DNA of 24,656 nucleotides, taken from Lachnospiraceae bacterium (lineage in GTDB: Bacteria; Bacillota_A; Clostridia; Lachnospirales; Lachnospiraceae). The stretch spans positions 1-24,656 of the forward strand of contig QXWX01000098.1 in assembly GCA_009911175.1 (NCBI GenBank), in the 5' to 3' direction. The notes under the pieces were generated by a model. The model worked only from the letters and a program-made list of their open reading frames with translations. It did no database searches and had not been told where the DNA came from. Below are positions 6,201 to 14,700 of the stretch, piece after piece. Each line of letters begins with the position of its first letter. The stretch's first letter is position 1. Both the position numbers and the translations under genes were made by a program.

Positions 6201-7804
6201 AGCTTATAAGCGTGGTTCATAATCAGGTTGCTCTCATCGGTGTCATACACCGACCTGTGAAATTCCATACGGTTAATGAGCTGCTCCGCCTGCATCATTA
6301 CTGGAAGTTCCGAAGCGGTATGCACTTCCCATGCGCTCATATCCACATCAAAATCATAGAACTGCGGATAACCGTCATTTATTCCCCCGCTTCTCATAAT
6401 CGGGACAAACTCAAGACCTCTCTCCTGCAGATAATCCAGAACATTTCCATTCCACTCATTTTCTTGCAAAAATGGTATTGCATATAAAACATTTGCCACC
6501 TCCGACTGCATCTCTGCAATCTTAATGGTTTCATATTCCCCGCTGTCCGGCGTGGAGATTCTCACAATCACATCGCCATACTCTATCGGAATGTTGGCTT
6601 TTTCCCGTTCTTCCTGCAATGCCTTATAATCGGTTATCTCATGGGTATCCGTATCATAGGCATAGTCTAAATGGTATTCCTCTACTTCCTCACTCCGTTC
6701 ATTGGCAAGCAGCGTTACCCATGCCCCGGCTCTTTCAAGGTAAGCTTCCACGCTCTGCCTGTCATCGTCATTCATGGCAGACAGCAGATTAAATATTTCT
6801 GTCCTTTCCATGCCCTTAACATTCAAAAGATCATATTTGGAACGGTCTGTATTCGACACAAGCAGAATCATATCCTCCTGTGACTGTTCTGCAGCACGTT
6901 CTTTCTCAATCTCCAGAAGTTGTGCTTCAATCCCCTTTATCAACTCCGAGGAAGTCCGGCGTATCGTGTCGAGGGAAGATTTTAACTCCGGCATTTCTTT
7001 TCCGCTGCTCCACCCGGCGATATACCCAAAAGAATAATCGGACGTGTCAATCCCAAAATGCTGGCAGACGGTGTAGGCGATGCTCTCCGCTTCTACCTCT
7101 TTTGTTTCCCGGTCTTTGATAGTCCCCGTTTCCTGTTCTACCTCTTTTGCATGAAGCTTTGCGTGTGCCACCTCATGGACTCCGGTTTTTGCGGTCTGCG
7201 TTTCACTCATGCCCTCCTTAATGGCGATAGGGTGGTTTAAGTCAATAAAATAGCCTTTCCTGTCCCCCTCCATGCCCTCATATCGGATTGGGACAGGGGA
7301 AACCCTGCTAAGCGCTTCCATAAAATCCTGATAACGCTCCACATTCCCATGCAGCTCATTCACGCCAAGTCCGGGAAGCTCTTTTCCGTCCGTCTGCGAA
7401 TAATCAAACACTGTAACAACACGAAAGGCGGGTATCTTTATCTCCACTTCCTCCATGACGGGCATCCCGTCCCGGTCAAGCACAGGCTCATTTGTCACCG
7501 GATCAATCTTCTCCTGTTCCTCTTTGATTTTATAAGGTGCGGGCGCAAGGATACGGATACCCCTTTCGCCCTTGTTTACATGGCGTTCAAAATTCCTCTG
7601 CCATGCCTTGTACCCGGCAACATATGTCGCATCCGGGCATTGCATCTCTATGAGCTGGATATTGTTTGCGCTGTAATTATGGAATTTTGACATGGTATTC
7701 AGGTAGCTTTTGTACTTCTCCCCCTCAAACAGCTCTTTCAAGCCTTCCTCGAGCCTGTCCGTTATCTCCTTTACTTTCTGTTTCTCGGTTCTTGCGTCTG
7801 CCAT
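3206..7804 (-). CDS. Giant polyvalent protein: ArdC-like + zinc peptidase + YodL/LPD domains + nucleotidyltransferase
   Basis: The 1532-aa protein starts at the ATG at 7804, with AAGGAGA about 9 nt upstream; a nine-codon upstream extension is less likely. Residues about 10-135 resemble the ArdC single-strand DNA-binding domain (YLNTMSKFHNYSANNIQLIE, VNKGERGIRIL). A zincin motif HEVAH is at 210-214, with a downstream AESIAYTV helix. YodL-like sequence follows at about 672-715 and DUF4316/LPD-type regions at about 815-1060. Residues 1166-1211 look like a polymerase-beta-fold nucleotidyltransferase (GS, then SDLDV with D1178 and D1180, then D1211). A further DUF4316-like region follows, and a tail (1493-1532) shared with two upstream genes. 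Such proteins are thought to be sent into the recipient to protect incoming DNA; this is family-level inference. A terminator precedes the gene. Confidence 0.85.
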   Translation of the reverse strand: MADARTEKQKVKEITDRLEEGLKELFEGEKYKSYLNTMSKFHNYSANNIQLIEMQCPDATYVAGYKAWQRNFERHVNKGERGIRILAPAPYKIKEEQEKIDPVTNEPVLDRDGMPVMEEVEIKIPAFRVVTVFDYSQTDGKELPGLGVNELHGNVERYQDFMEALSRVSPVPIRYEGMEGDRKGYFIDLNHPIAIKEGMSETQTAKTGVHEVAHAKLHAKEVEQETGTIKDRETKEVEAESIAYTVCQHFGIDTSDYSFGYIAGWSSGKEMPELKSSLDTIRRTSSELIKGIEAQLLEIEKERAAEQSQEDMILLVSNTDRSKYDLLNVKGMERTEIFNLLSAMNDDDRQSVEAYLERAGAWVTLLANERSEEVEEYHLDYAYDTDTHEITDYKALQEEREKANIPIEYGDVIVRISTPDSGEYETIKIAEMQSEVANVLYAIPFLQENEWNGNVLDYLQERGLEFVPIMRSGGINDGYPQFYDFDVDMSAWEVHTASELPVMMQAEQLINRMEFHRSVYDTDESNLIMNHAYKLDDMYKTTSLAHSLAEQKDDLPLLLETIKAAEEEIDFLPDGMVGLSQMHEYGYSWDEMLPLTKDRASELFGEDVSVYQLHADGSETLVEDKAALQGHDGLFGVEKSDWNAYLEYQSMKQELEDSEPNREAQLLYGNESRFGIYQLKDTEETRDIRFMNMDYLEKEGIQVSRENYTLVYTGEFTEGMSLEDIYTKFNIDHPADFTGHSLSVSDVVVLHQDGENTSHYVDSVGYREIPEFTKELSVSAEVSAEKAPVMEETAEIPEGAAEENIATEPDNDKVSYYVIEDLSTWAENSPEKSRLERFDSLPEAVAKFAEYRGKDMEEKPDMARATFGFNVNGSEFDLIHVRNHENCLSLDFTHSRAAEESSRFMEDLQTLNHEVGFDKVRVHREMSPEEIKDFVKQRFEYQLKSSGLDDISLYMDRFDALYGQGKMEHLMPTDNQKHIVEDVPFTDWENPYIDTKSQTMGREETELAFRLADRYISIQEATEGYDYTIYDMDYRELDGGVYDNPDITIRQALGEIVTDLKEPAHRSSLEGSIRTDDELIPIDYDGLIEKAEQAAKGQLEERIRAEAPEAAESKVIADFKARTEELFNPVNGQTQEDIEMSVYAYLQSKIDEYGMDIELVDMAVSGSRCRGLEGAGSDLDVVVEYRGGENEDALFNAFNEDGFKIGGVQVDINPITEGKTGTLGEYLPGVEAYLEEKRAAMQEKAAEQIQEEKQTVVTLTVAECGEFHNFGEYHENIAGVEEAIAIFNQIPPERMNGIPSIGINIHTEGTEPYEDMQMDIISGRVADLEILDYVPDITDNPKAVEVIAELIDKLPDIEVRGSLEKWQAAFLAAEIDQLSYDYDTYQYNHTVEDREAQIANITEDIRSGNTGYLNDFLNALISDSIREGMTDILGKGTELDDSESVQTARKAKELLDRLAEYKPLAKVEELEECNYNMIDNVLNNEKPKEEKQTGRVSIKEKLAEKKAVIEQRDKAEREVPEKGTEKKSEREI

Positions 7805-7829
7805 ATGGTTATCTCTCCTTTTCCTCCAC

Positions 7830-7871
7830 AAAAACAGGGGACAGATAAGTTTCCCTGTCTGCCCCCGTTTT
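7830..7871 (-). terminator. Terminator-like hairpin directly before the 1532-aa giant gene
   Basis: On the minus strand AAAACGGGGGCAGA (7871-7858) pairs with TCTGTCCCC-T-GTTTT (7845-7831), leaving a 12-nt loop and one bulged T, and runs into five T. The T-run abuts the AGGA ribosome binding region. An alternative pairing of ACAGGG with CCCTGT would compete with it. It stands inside the operon between the DUF6674 gene and the giant gene. Confidence 0.62.
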
Positions 7872-7895
7872 GGATATTTTTATTTGCTGCTAATT

Positions 7896-7913
7896 TTATA
7901 AACTTTCCTCTTT
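7896..7913 (-). repeat. 18-bp direct repeat, copy 1 (C-terminal tail coding)
   Basis: TTATAAACTTTCCTCTTT here is identical to 8750-8767. Both copies include the stop codon and the last codons (KEESL) of their genes, DUF6674 and the 3046-aa protein. The match is in the same frame and ends in the shared protein tail, which points to duplication or recombination of the 3' gene ends. Confidence 0.75.
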
Positions 7914-8738
7914 GCTTTTCGCCTTTGCCTTGTCCGGCTCCGGCGCTTTCTTCTGCTGTCCCGCCTTTTCCTTCATCTGCGACAGCTTATCCTTTACGGA
8001 CACCCGCCCGCCTTTCTCCGCTTCCTTCCCAGCGTCCAGACGGTCAGAGAGCCGATCCAGCTTTTCAAATACCTGATCTGCCGCATCAATTTTTTTCCGA
8101 AGGTTCTCCACCGCCTTTTTTACAGGCGTATTGACTGCCCTTGTCAGACCGACACCCGTTTTCTCATCCGATACCTCTTTCGTGCCTTTCCCGGCTAACA
8201 GCCTGCCCACGTTGGAAACGCTGTTCCCAATCTGTTTCAGTTCGTCCCCAATGCTGTCAATCTGGTTGGCTGTCTTTTCAAAATCCGTCATCACGTCAAC
8301 CAGACGTTCCCTGTAACCGGAAAGCATGGACTTCACGCCGGAGATTCCTTTCTGGAGAACCTTGCACATCTCCGCTTTTCCTTTTTCCTTAAAGGTGTTG
8401 ACCGCCTGTGACGCTGTTTCCACCAGACGGTTTCTTACCGCTGTCAGGCGCTCCGACAGGCTCGTGATTTTTTCCTGAAGGTGAGCCACTTTATCCATGA
8501 GGTTCTCTTTCACTGGTTTTGGCTGATTCTCCTGCATCTGTGAAAGCTGTTCCCGGACACCCTGTAATTCATCAACCATTGCGCTAAGCTGCACCTGCAT
8601 ACCCGCTACATACCAGAAAATCCCCATAAAATCTTGTGACTGCTCTTTCATGTTCTGCTGGTTAAGCAGCTCCATGAACTGCTTTAATGCGTCATTTTCC
8701 TCCATGACCTGTTTTGTGTTCTGTTCTGCTGTTTCCAT
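7896..8738 (-). CDS. DUF6674 family protein
   Basis: This 280-aa, mostly helical protein contains a hydrophobic patch at about 37-55 (FMGIFWYVAGMQVQLSAMV) and long heptad-like regions at about 55-240. It most resembles the DUF6674 family of Firmicutes ICEs, whose function is not known. Residues 243-280 (beginning GGRVSVKDKLSQMKEK) match the tail of the 3046-aa protein and, more loosely, that of the 1532-aa protein. The start ATG is preceded by AAGGAGG, which overlaps the end of the upstream giant gene; the intergenic gap is 11 nt. It may be a structural or adaptor protein working with the two giants, inferred only from the shared tail and gene order. Confidence 0.75.
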   Translation of the reverse strand: METAEQNTKQVMEENDALKQFMELLNQQNMKEQSQDFMGIFWYVAGMQVQLSAMVDELQGVREQLSQMQENQPKPVKENLMDKVAHLQEKITSLSERLTAVRNRLVETASQAVNTFKEKGKAEMCKVLQKGISGVKSMLSGYRERLVDVMTDFEKTANQIDSIGDELKQIGNSVSNVGRLLAGKGTKEVSDEKTGVGLTRAVNTPVKKAVENLRKKIDAADQVFEKLDRLSDRLDAGKEAEKGGRVSVKDKLSQMKEKAGQQKKAPEPDKAKAKSKEESL

Positions 8739-8749
8739 TTTTGCCCTCC

Positions 8750-8767
8750 TTATAAACTTTCCTCTTT
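8750..8767 (-). repeat. 18-bp direct repeat, copy 2 (C-terminal tail coding)
   Basis: Identical to 7896-7913 and likewise includes the stop codon and final codons, here of the 3046-aa gene. See the copy at 7896. Confidence 0.75.
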
Positions 8768-11700
8768 TCCTTTTCCCTTTGAAATATCCGGCTTTTCCGG
8801 CGCTTTCTGCCCATATGCCTTTTCCCGCATCTCGGCAAGTTTCTCTTTTACGGAAATACGTCCTCTCGGACTGTCTGCCAGCATCCTCTCTTTCCCATGC
8901 TCTGCTATCTTTTCCGATACTGCCCGGTTAAACTGCGGTTTAAAAGGCGCATCCGCCACAGCTTCCGCATCCCGCCCCATTTCCTCTGTGTCCAGTTCCT
9001 CCTGCTCCCCGTCATTTTCCGGCTCATCGTCCATATCAATTCCATCGCCGCCCTTTTCGTCCATGTTTAACAGGGCATTTAGTTCTGTCAGGCGTTCCAG
9101 TTTCTCCGCAAGCTCCGCTTCCTGTGCGAATGGCTTTGTGACCTCTATCTTTGCGGTTTCAAGCTGATGCTCCACATTTTCCAGTTTCTGCGCCACTGTT
9201 TCCATTTTCCCGGTCATGCCCTCTAAAGCGTTGCTCAACCGCTGCAAATTTCCCAACGGATCAGTGCCGATTTCCACCTCATGAGTGATGCTGCCCTTTA
9301 AATTCACCGTAAACTTGGAAAAGAACGAATCGAAAGAAACACTCATCTTAAAACCCTGATACTCCCCGATTGTGACTGCCATATTCGGCTGTTTTGCGCT
9401 CCGGCACATATCAATTAGCGCTGCCCCGGCTTCCTTTTTGTCCGTATATACCCGGTTCCCGATTTTTATGGAAAAAGTGTCTTTATCCGGGAATTTATTC
9501 TGTGCATAGGTCTGTATGTCGGCACGATACCCCGCAATCCTTTCTTTCATGGCGGCTATCTGTACCGGGTAATGCTTCACGATATTGTCCTCTAAGCGGT
9601 ACTTCTGGCTGGTGTGGTTCGCCTTTAACAGCTTCAGCTTGGATACCTGAATATCTAAATCCATCTTTTCTTTTATGTAGGGATTGCCCGTTGCCAGAGC
9701 CTTTACTTCCGCATAAGTGAGAGCCGCTTCGTCTATGTCCTCACAGCTACGCACCGGGGATTTGCTCGTCATAATCTGACCGATGAATTTCTGCTTGTTC
9801 TCGATGAGCTGCCACGAGTAGCTGTCGAATGTCCCTTCCGTCACATACCGGAAAATCTTTACTTTGTCATTCATGTTGCCCTGCCTTAAAATCCGCCCCT
9901 CCTGCTGTTCAATGTCAGACGGACGCCAGGGCACATCAAGGTGGTGCAAAGCAATAAGCCTGTCCTGCACGTTGGTTCCGGCACCCATTTTTGCGGTGGA
10001 GCCTAACAAAAAACGAACCTGCCCGCTTCTTACCTTTGCGAACAGCTCCGCTTTCCTTGTTTCCGTATTGGCATCATGGATAAAAGCTATCTCATTCTCC
10101 GGCACTCCTTTCGCCATGAGCTTATCCCTGATGTCCTCATATACATTAAATGTCCCATCTCCTTTCGGTGTGGACAGATCGCAGAAGATAAGCTGTGCCG
10201 ACTTCTGCTCCTTTGTCTGCTCCCAAATCTCAAACGCTTTCTCCACACAGGTTGTGGCTTTGGAGTTTTCCTCATCCGGGAGCATATCATTGATAAGCCG
10301 CTGGTCTAACGCAAGTTTTCTTCCATCGTTGGTTATCTTTAGCATATTGTCGATGTTCGGCTGCACTTTCCTGTCCCTTACCGCTTCCGCCCTGTCCGCA
10401 AGGGACTGAACCATGTCCTGCTGATACTCGCTCGGCTTTAACACGATATTTTCATAATCTGCTTCCGGCACAGGAAGTTTTAGCATATCCGGTGTCTGAA
10501 TATCCGCACTCTCCTTAAATAACGCAATCAGTTCCGGAAGATTGAAAAACTTTGCAAATCTCGTCTTTGCCCGGTATCCAGTACCCTCCGGCGCAAGTTC
10601 AATCGCTGTCTGGGTTTCCCCAAACGATGCCGCCCAACTGTCAAAATGCCCCAACCCCAAACGCTGTAAGGTATTGTACTGGAGATAGCGCATATTGGTG
10701 TATAATTCCGTCATGCTATTTGAAATTGGCGTACCTGTTGCGAACGTGATGCCCTTCCCTCCGGTCAGTTCGTCCATGTACTGGCACTTGGCAAACATAT
10801 CCGAGGATTTCTGTGCTTCCGTCTGTGCGATGCCCGCTACCTTCCGCATTTTAGTGTAAAGGAACAGGTTTTTATAATTGTGGCTCTCGTCCACAAACAG
10901 CCGATCCACACCCAACTGCTCAAAGGTCACAACATTATCCTTCCGGCTGGAATCATTCAGGCGGCTCAACCTTGCAGACAGTGATTTTTTCGTCTTTTCC
11001 ATCTGCTTAATGGAGTAACGCTCGCCATTCTCCGCTTTGAGGGCTTCGATTGCCATTTCAATTTCCTCTATCTGCCTTTCAATCATTGCCATCTGCCTTT
11101 CGGTGGAAAGCGGAATTTTCTCGAATTGAGAATGTCCGATAATCACAGCGTCATAATCCCCGGTTGCGATTCTGGAACAAAACTTTTTCCGGTTGGCGGG
11201 TTCAAAATCCTTTTTTGTAGCCGCTAAGATATTCGCCCCCGGATACAGGCGCAGAAAGTCGCTCGCCCACTGCTCCGTCAAATGGTTCGGCACAACAAAT
11301 AAACTTTTCTGGCACAGTCCCAGCCGCTTGTTTTCCATCGCTGCCGCAATCATTTCAAAGGTCTTTCCTGCTCCTACACAATGGGCAAGGAGCGTGTTAT
11401 CCCCGTATAGCTGATGCGCCACAGCGTTAAGCTGGTGCGGTCTGAGTACAATGTCCGGCGTCATGCCGGGAAATTTCAAGTGCGAACCGTCATATTCCCT
11501 CGGTCTGGTGGAGTTGAAAAGCTCGTTATACTTTGCACATAAGTCCTGCCTGCGCTCCGGATCACGAAATACCCAGTCCTTAAAGGCTTCCCGGATTGCT
11601 TCCTGCTTCTGGCTTGCCAGCATGGTTTCTTTTTTGTTGAGGACTCTTTTTTCCTTCCCGTCCTCAGTAATCACATCAAAGATACGGGTATCCCGCAAAT

Positions 11701-14700
11701 TTAAGGAATCCTCTAAAATCCTATATGCGTTTGCCCTGCCTGTACCATAGGTCATATTGACAAGGGCATTTCCCCTGTCCGCATTTTTTCCCTTCACATT
11801 CCACTGCCCGGTCACATTGGAATACTGTACGCCCATTGTGTTGCGGTCAAACAGGTATTCCGGTGTTTCAAAGGTTTCACGCATGAAATCCTCAATATAT
11901 TTTGTGGAAATCCATGTTGCGCCGATACGCACCTCAATCTCCGATGCGTCAAGCTCTTTCGGCTGTACGCCCTCCAGAGAAGATACGTTAATGGCATATT
12001 CCGGGTGGTTTTCGGCAAAGGTTCTCGCCACTGACAGCTTCTCCCGCACGTTCCCGCTTAAATATTCGTCTGCGGTTTCCCATTCCTCTGTAACCGGGTT
12101 CTGGAAGATTACCCCGGCAAGCTCTTTTGTAATTTCTTCCCCGCTTTTACCCGTAAGCTCTGACATATAGGCTAAGTCTACGCCCGCCTTCTCGCTTAAC
12201 GATACCGCCAATGCTTCACTGGCTGTGTCCACGCTCGTTACAACTTCCTGCTTTTTAATAGTGCGTTTCGTGAACATATCCGCCTTGCCGATGAAATTCC
12301 CCTCATCATCCAGTTTTTCAAGGGAGCATAATAGGCAGTAGCTGGAATCCTGATTAAACGCCCTTTTGTTGGTCTGTGAACTGATAAGACCGAATTTCTT
12401 GGAGAAGTCATCGTAGAGCTGGTTTAACTCCGCCTGTTTATTTGAAATCATATCATCCGGGTATTCTTCTAACTGGAAGTTTATCAGCTCCTGCGTACAG
12501 TCCCGGATTGCCACCATGCCCTTCATGCGCTGCTCCGCTTTCTCCGAAACGTCCACAGGCTTCATAATGGAATTTTCCCGGTAATATACTTTACCCTCCA
12601 CAACCGTATAGCTGTAATTCTTCACGTCCGGATCGGCGGGTATGTTCTCCCTTGCCAGTTCATCATCAATCTCGTTAAAATCCGCCTGCTCGATGCTGCC
12701 CTCCACATGGGAAAGCGCATTTTTAAGCTGTACCGACAAAGGAAGGGAAGTGTCCGGCAGACAGGCGCTCTCCATGCCATGCGCCCCGGATACCATTTCC
12801 ATTTTTCCGAGAATCATTTCCGGGTGGTCTGCGAAATACTGGTTCATCACGATACCGTCTTTTTCCGTCAGATGCACCCAGTCCGGTTCAATATCCATTA
12901 CCCGGTCACGTTTCTTTAAAAACAGAATGTCCGAAGTGACCTCCGTACCCGCATTTTCCTTAAACGCTGTGTTCGGGAGCCTGACCGCCCCCAGAAGCTC
13001 CGCCCGCTGTGCAAGGTATTTCCTGACTTCCGGGTTTTTCTTATCCATCGTCCCCTTTGAAGTGACAAAAGCGACAATGCCGCCCGGTCTGACCTTATCC
13101 AGTGTCTTTGCGAAAAAATAATCGTGTATCAGGAAGTTGTGCTTATCATACTGCCTGTCAGACACTTTATACTGACCGAAAGGCACATTCCCCACCGCCA
13201 CGTCAAAAAAGTCATTGGGATAACTGGTATTCTCAAAGCCAGTGATTTTAATGTCGGCATGAGGGTAGAGCTGTTTTGCGATGCGCCCGGTAATCCCGTC
13301 CAGCTCCGCCCCATACAGCCTGCTTCCCTGCATTTCCTCCGGCAGACAGCCATAGAAATTCCCAATCCCTGCGGCGGGATCTAACACATTCCCTCTGGCA
13401 AACCCCATTTTCCCCACTGCGTCATAGATTGCCTGAATGATGACCGGGCTTGTATAATGGGCATTTAAGGTGCTTTCCCTTGCAGAAGCGTATTCTTCCG
13501 GGGATAACAGGTTTTTTAATTCCTGATATTCATTCGCCCAATTTGCTTTGGAAGAATCAAAGGCATCGGCAAGACCGCCCCAGCCTACATATTTTGCCAA
13601 AATCTCCTGTTCCTCCGGCGTTGCTGTGCGGCGTTCCCCCTCTATCTTTTCAAGGGTTCGTATGGCTTCCACGTTCTGCCGGAATTTCTCTTTCGGCGCA
13701 AAGCCTTTCCCGGTGCTTTCTGCTTCATTGAAAGAAATGCGGTAATTGACTGCGCCTGATTTATCAATTTCCGGCTCTTTTTCCGGTGCTTTCTCCGGCT
13801 CTGCCGACGTTTCCCCGGTCAGCATTTCCACATCGCCCATGACCTGCCGGATAAACGGATCGTTCTCTAAGGCATTTTCATCTACAAGCTGCTCGTCCAC
13901 AATGCCCGCTTTTTCCAGACGTCCCCGGACTGCCTGTGTGTCAATGTCGGAGAAATCATCTTTTTCTGTTTCCTGCTCCTGTTCTTCCTGATACGCTTTC
14001 TGTATCTGGATAGAATCATATCCCATATCATCATATGAAATGACTTCTATTTCTTCTGCATGGGCTTCTATGTACTCCTGTACCAGTTCCTCACTCGTGA
14101 AAAACTGATGCTCTGGAAGATAAGGTATCATGTAACCCTCATCGTCCAGTGTCACAAGGCGGTATTTTATACCACCCCCGCCCTCTGAATCATCTGTAAC
14201 AAAGCCATACTCCGGCTCGGAGAAATGAATTGATGTTTCTATGGCAACGGTTACTTTTTCTCTCTGTTTTTCCGGCTCTGCATCCGGAAGGGATTCTTCA
14301 CGTTTTCCTCCTGTCTGCCCTGTTTCATATACTTCTGCAGCGTGTCCTTCCCTCTGCTGTTCCGGCTCGCTCTCATAACGTGCCGCATACTTCCCCGCCT
14401 CCTTCAGCAGAGCGTCCATCTCCACTGCTTTTTGTGTATTGCCGCTTAATGACTGCATTAAGACATAATCAGCGGCTTCTAAAAACAAAGCGTCATAAAC
14501 CGCCCTGCCCTCTAACCGCCTGTCAGCGTCCTCAATGGCAACTGCCCCGGTGTCCTCATTCCAGCCGACCACATCTTTCATGGACAGCGCACCGCAGATT
14601 TTCACCACAGCGGACATCTCCGCCAGCCTTTCCATCAGTGCTTTTTCACTGTCACTTATTTTATTTTCCGTTTCGGGATTTTGTGCTTTTTGTCCGGAAG

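Noticed and set aside
9864..10409. 181-codon + strand frame opposite the SNF2 gene
   Set aside because: Its codons are the reverse complement of conserved helicase sequence, with no ribosome binding site or known motif. The same applies to other long + strand frames opposite topB, DUF4366 and the giants.
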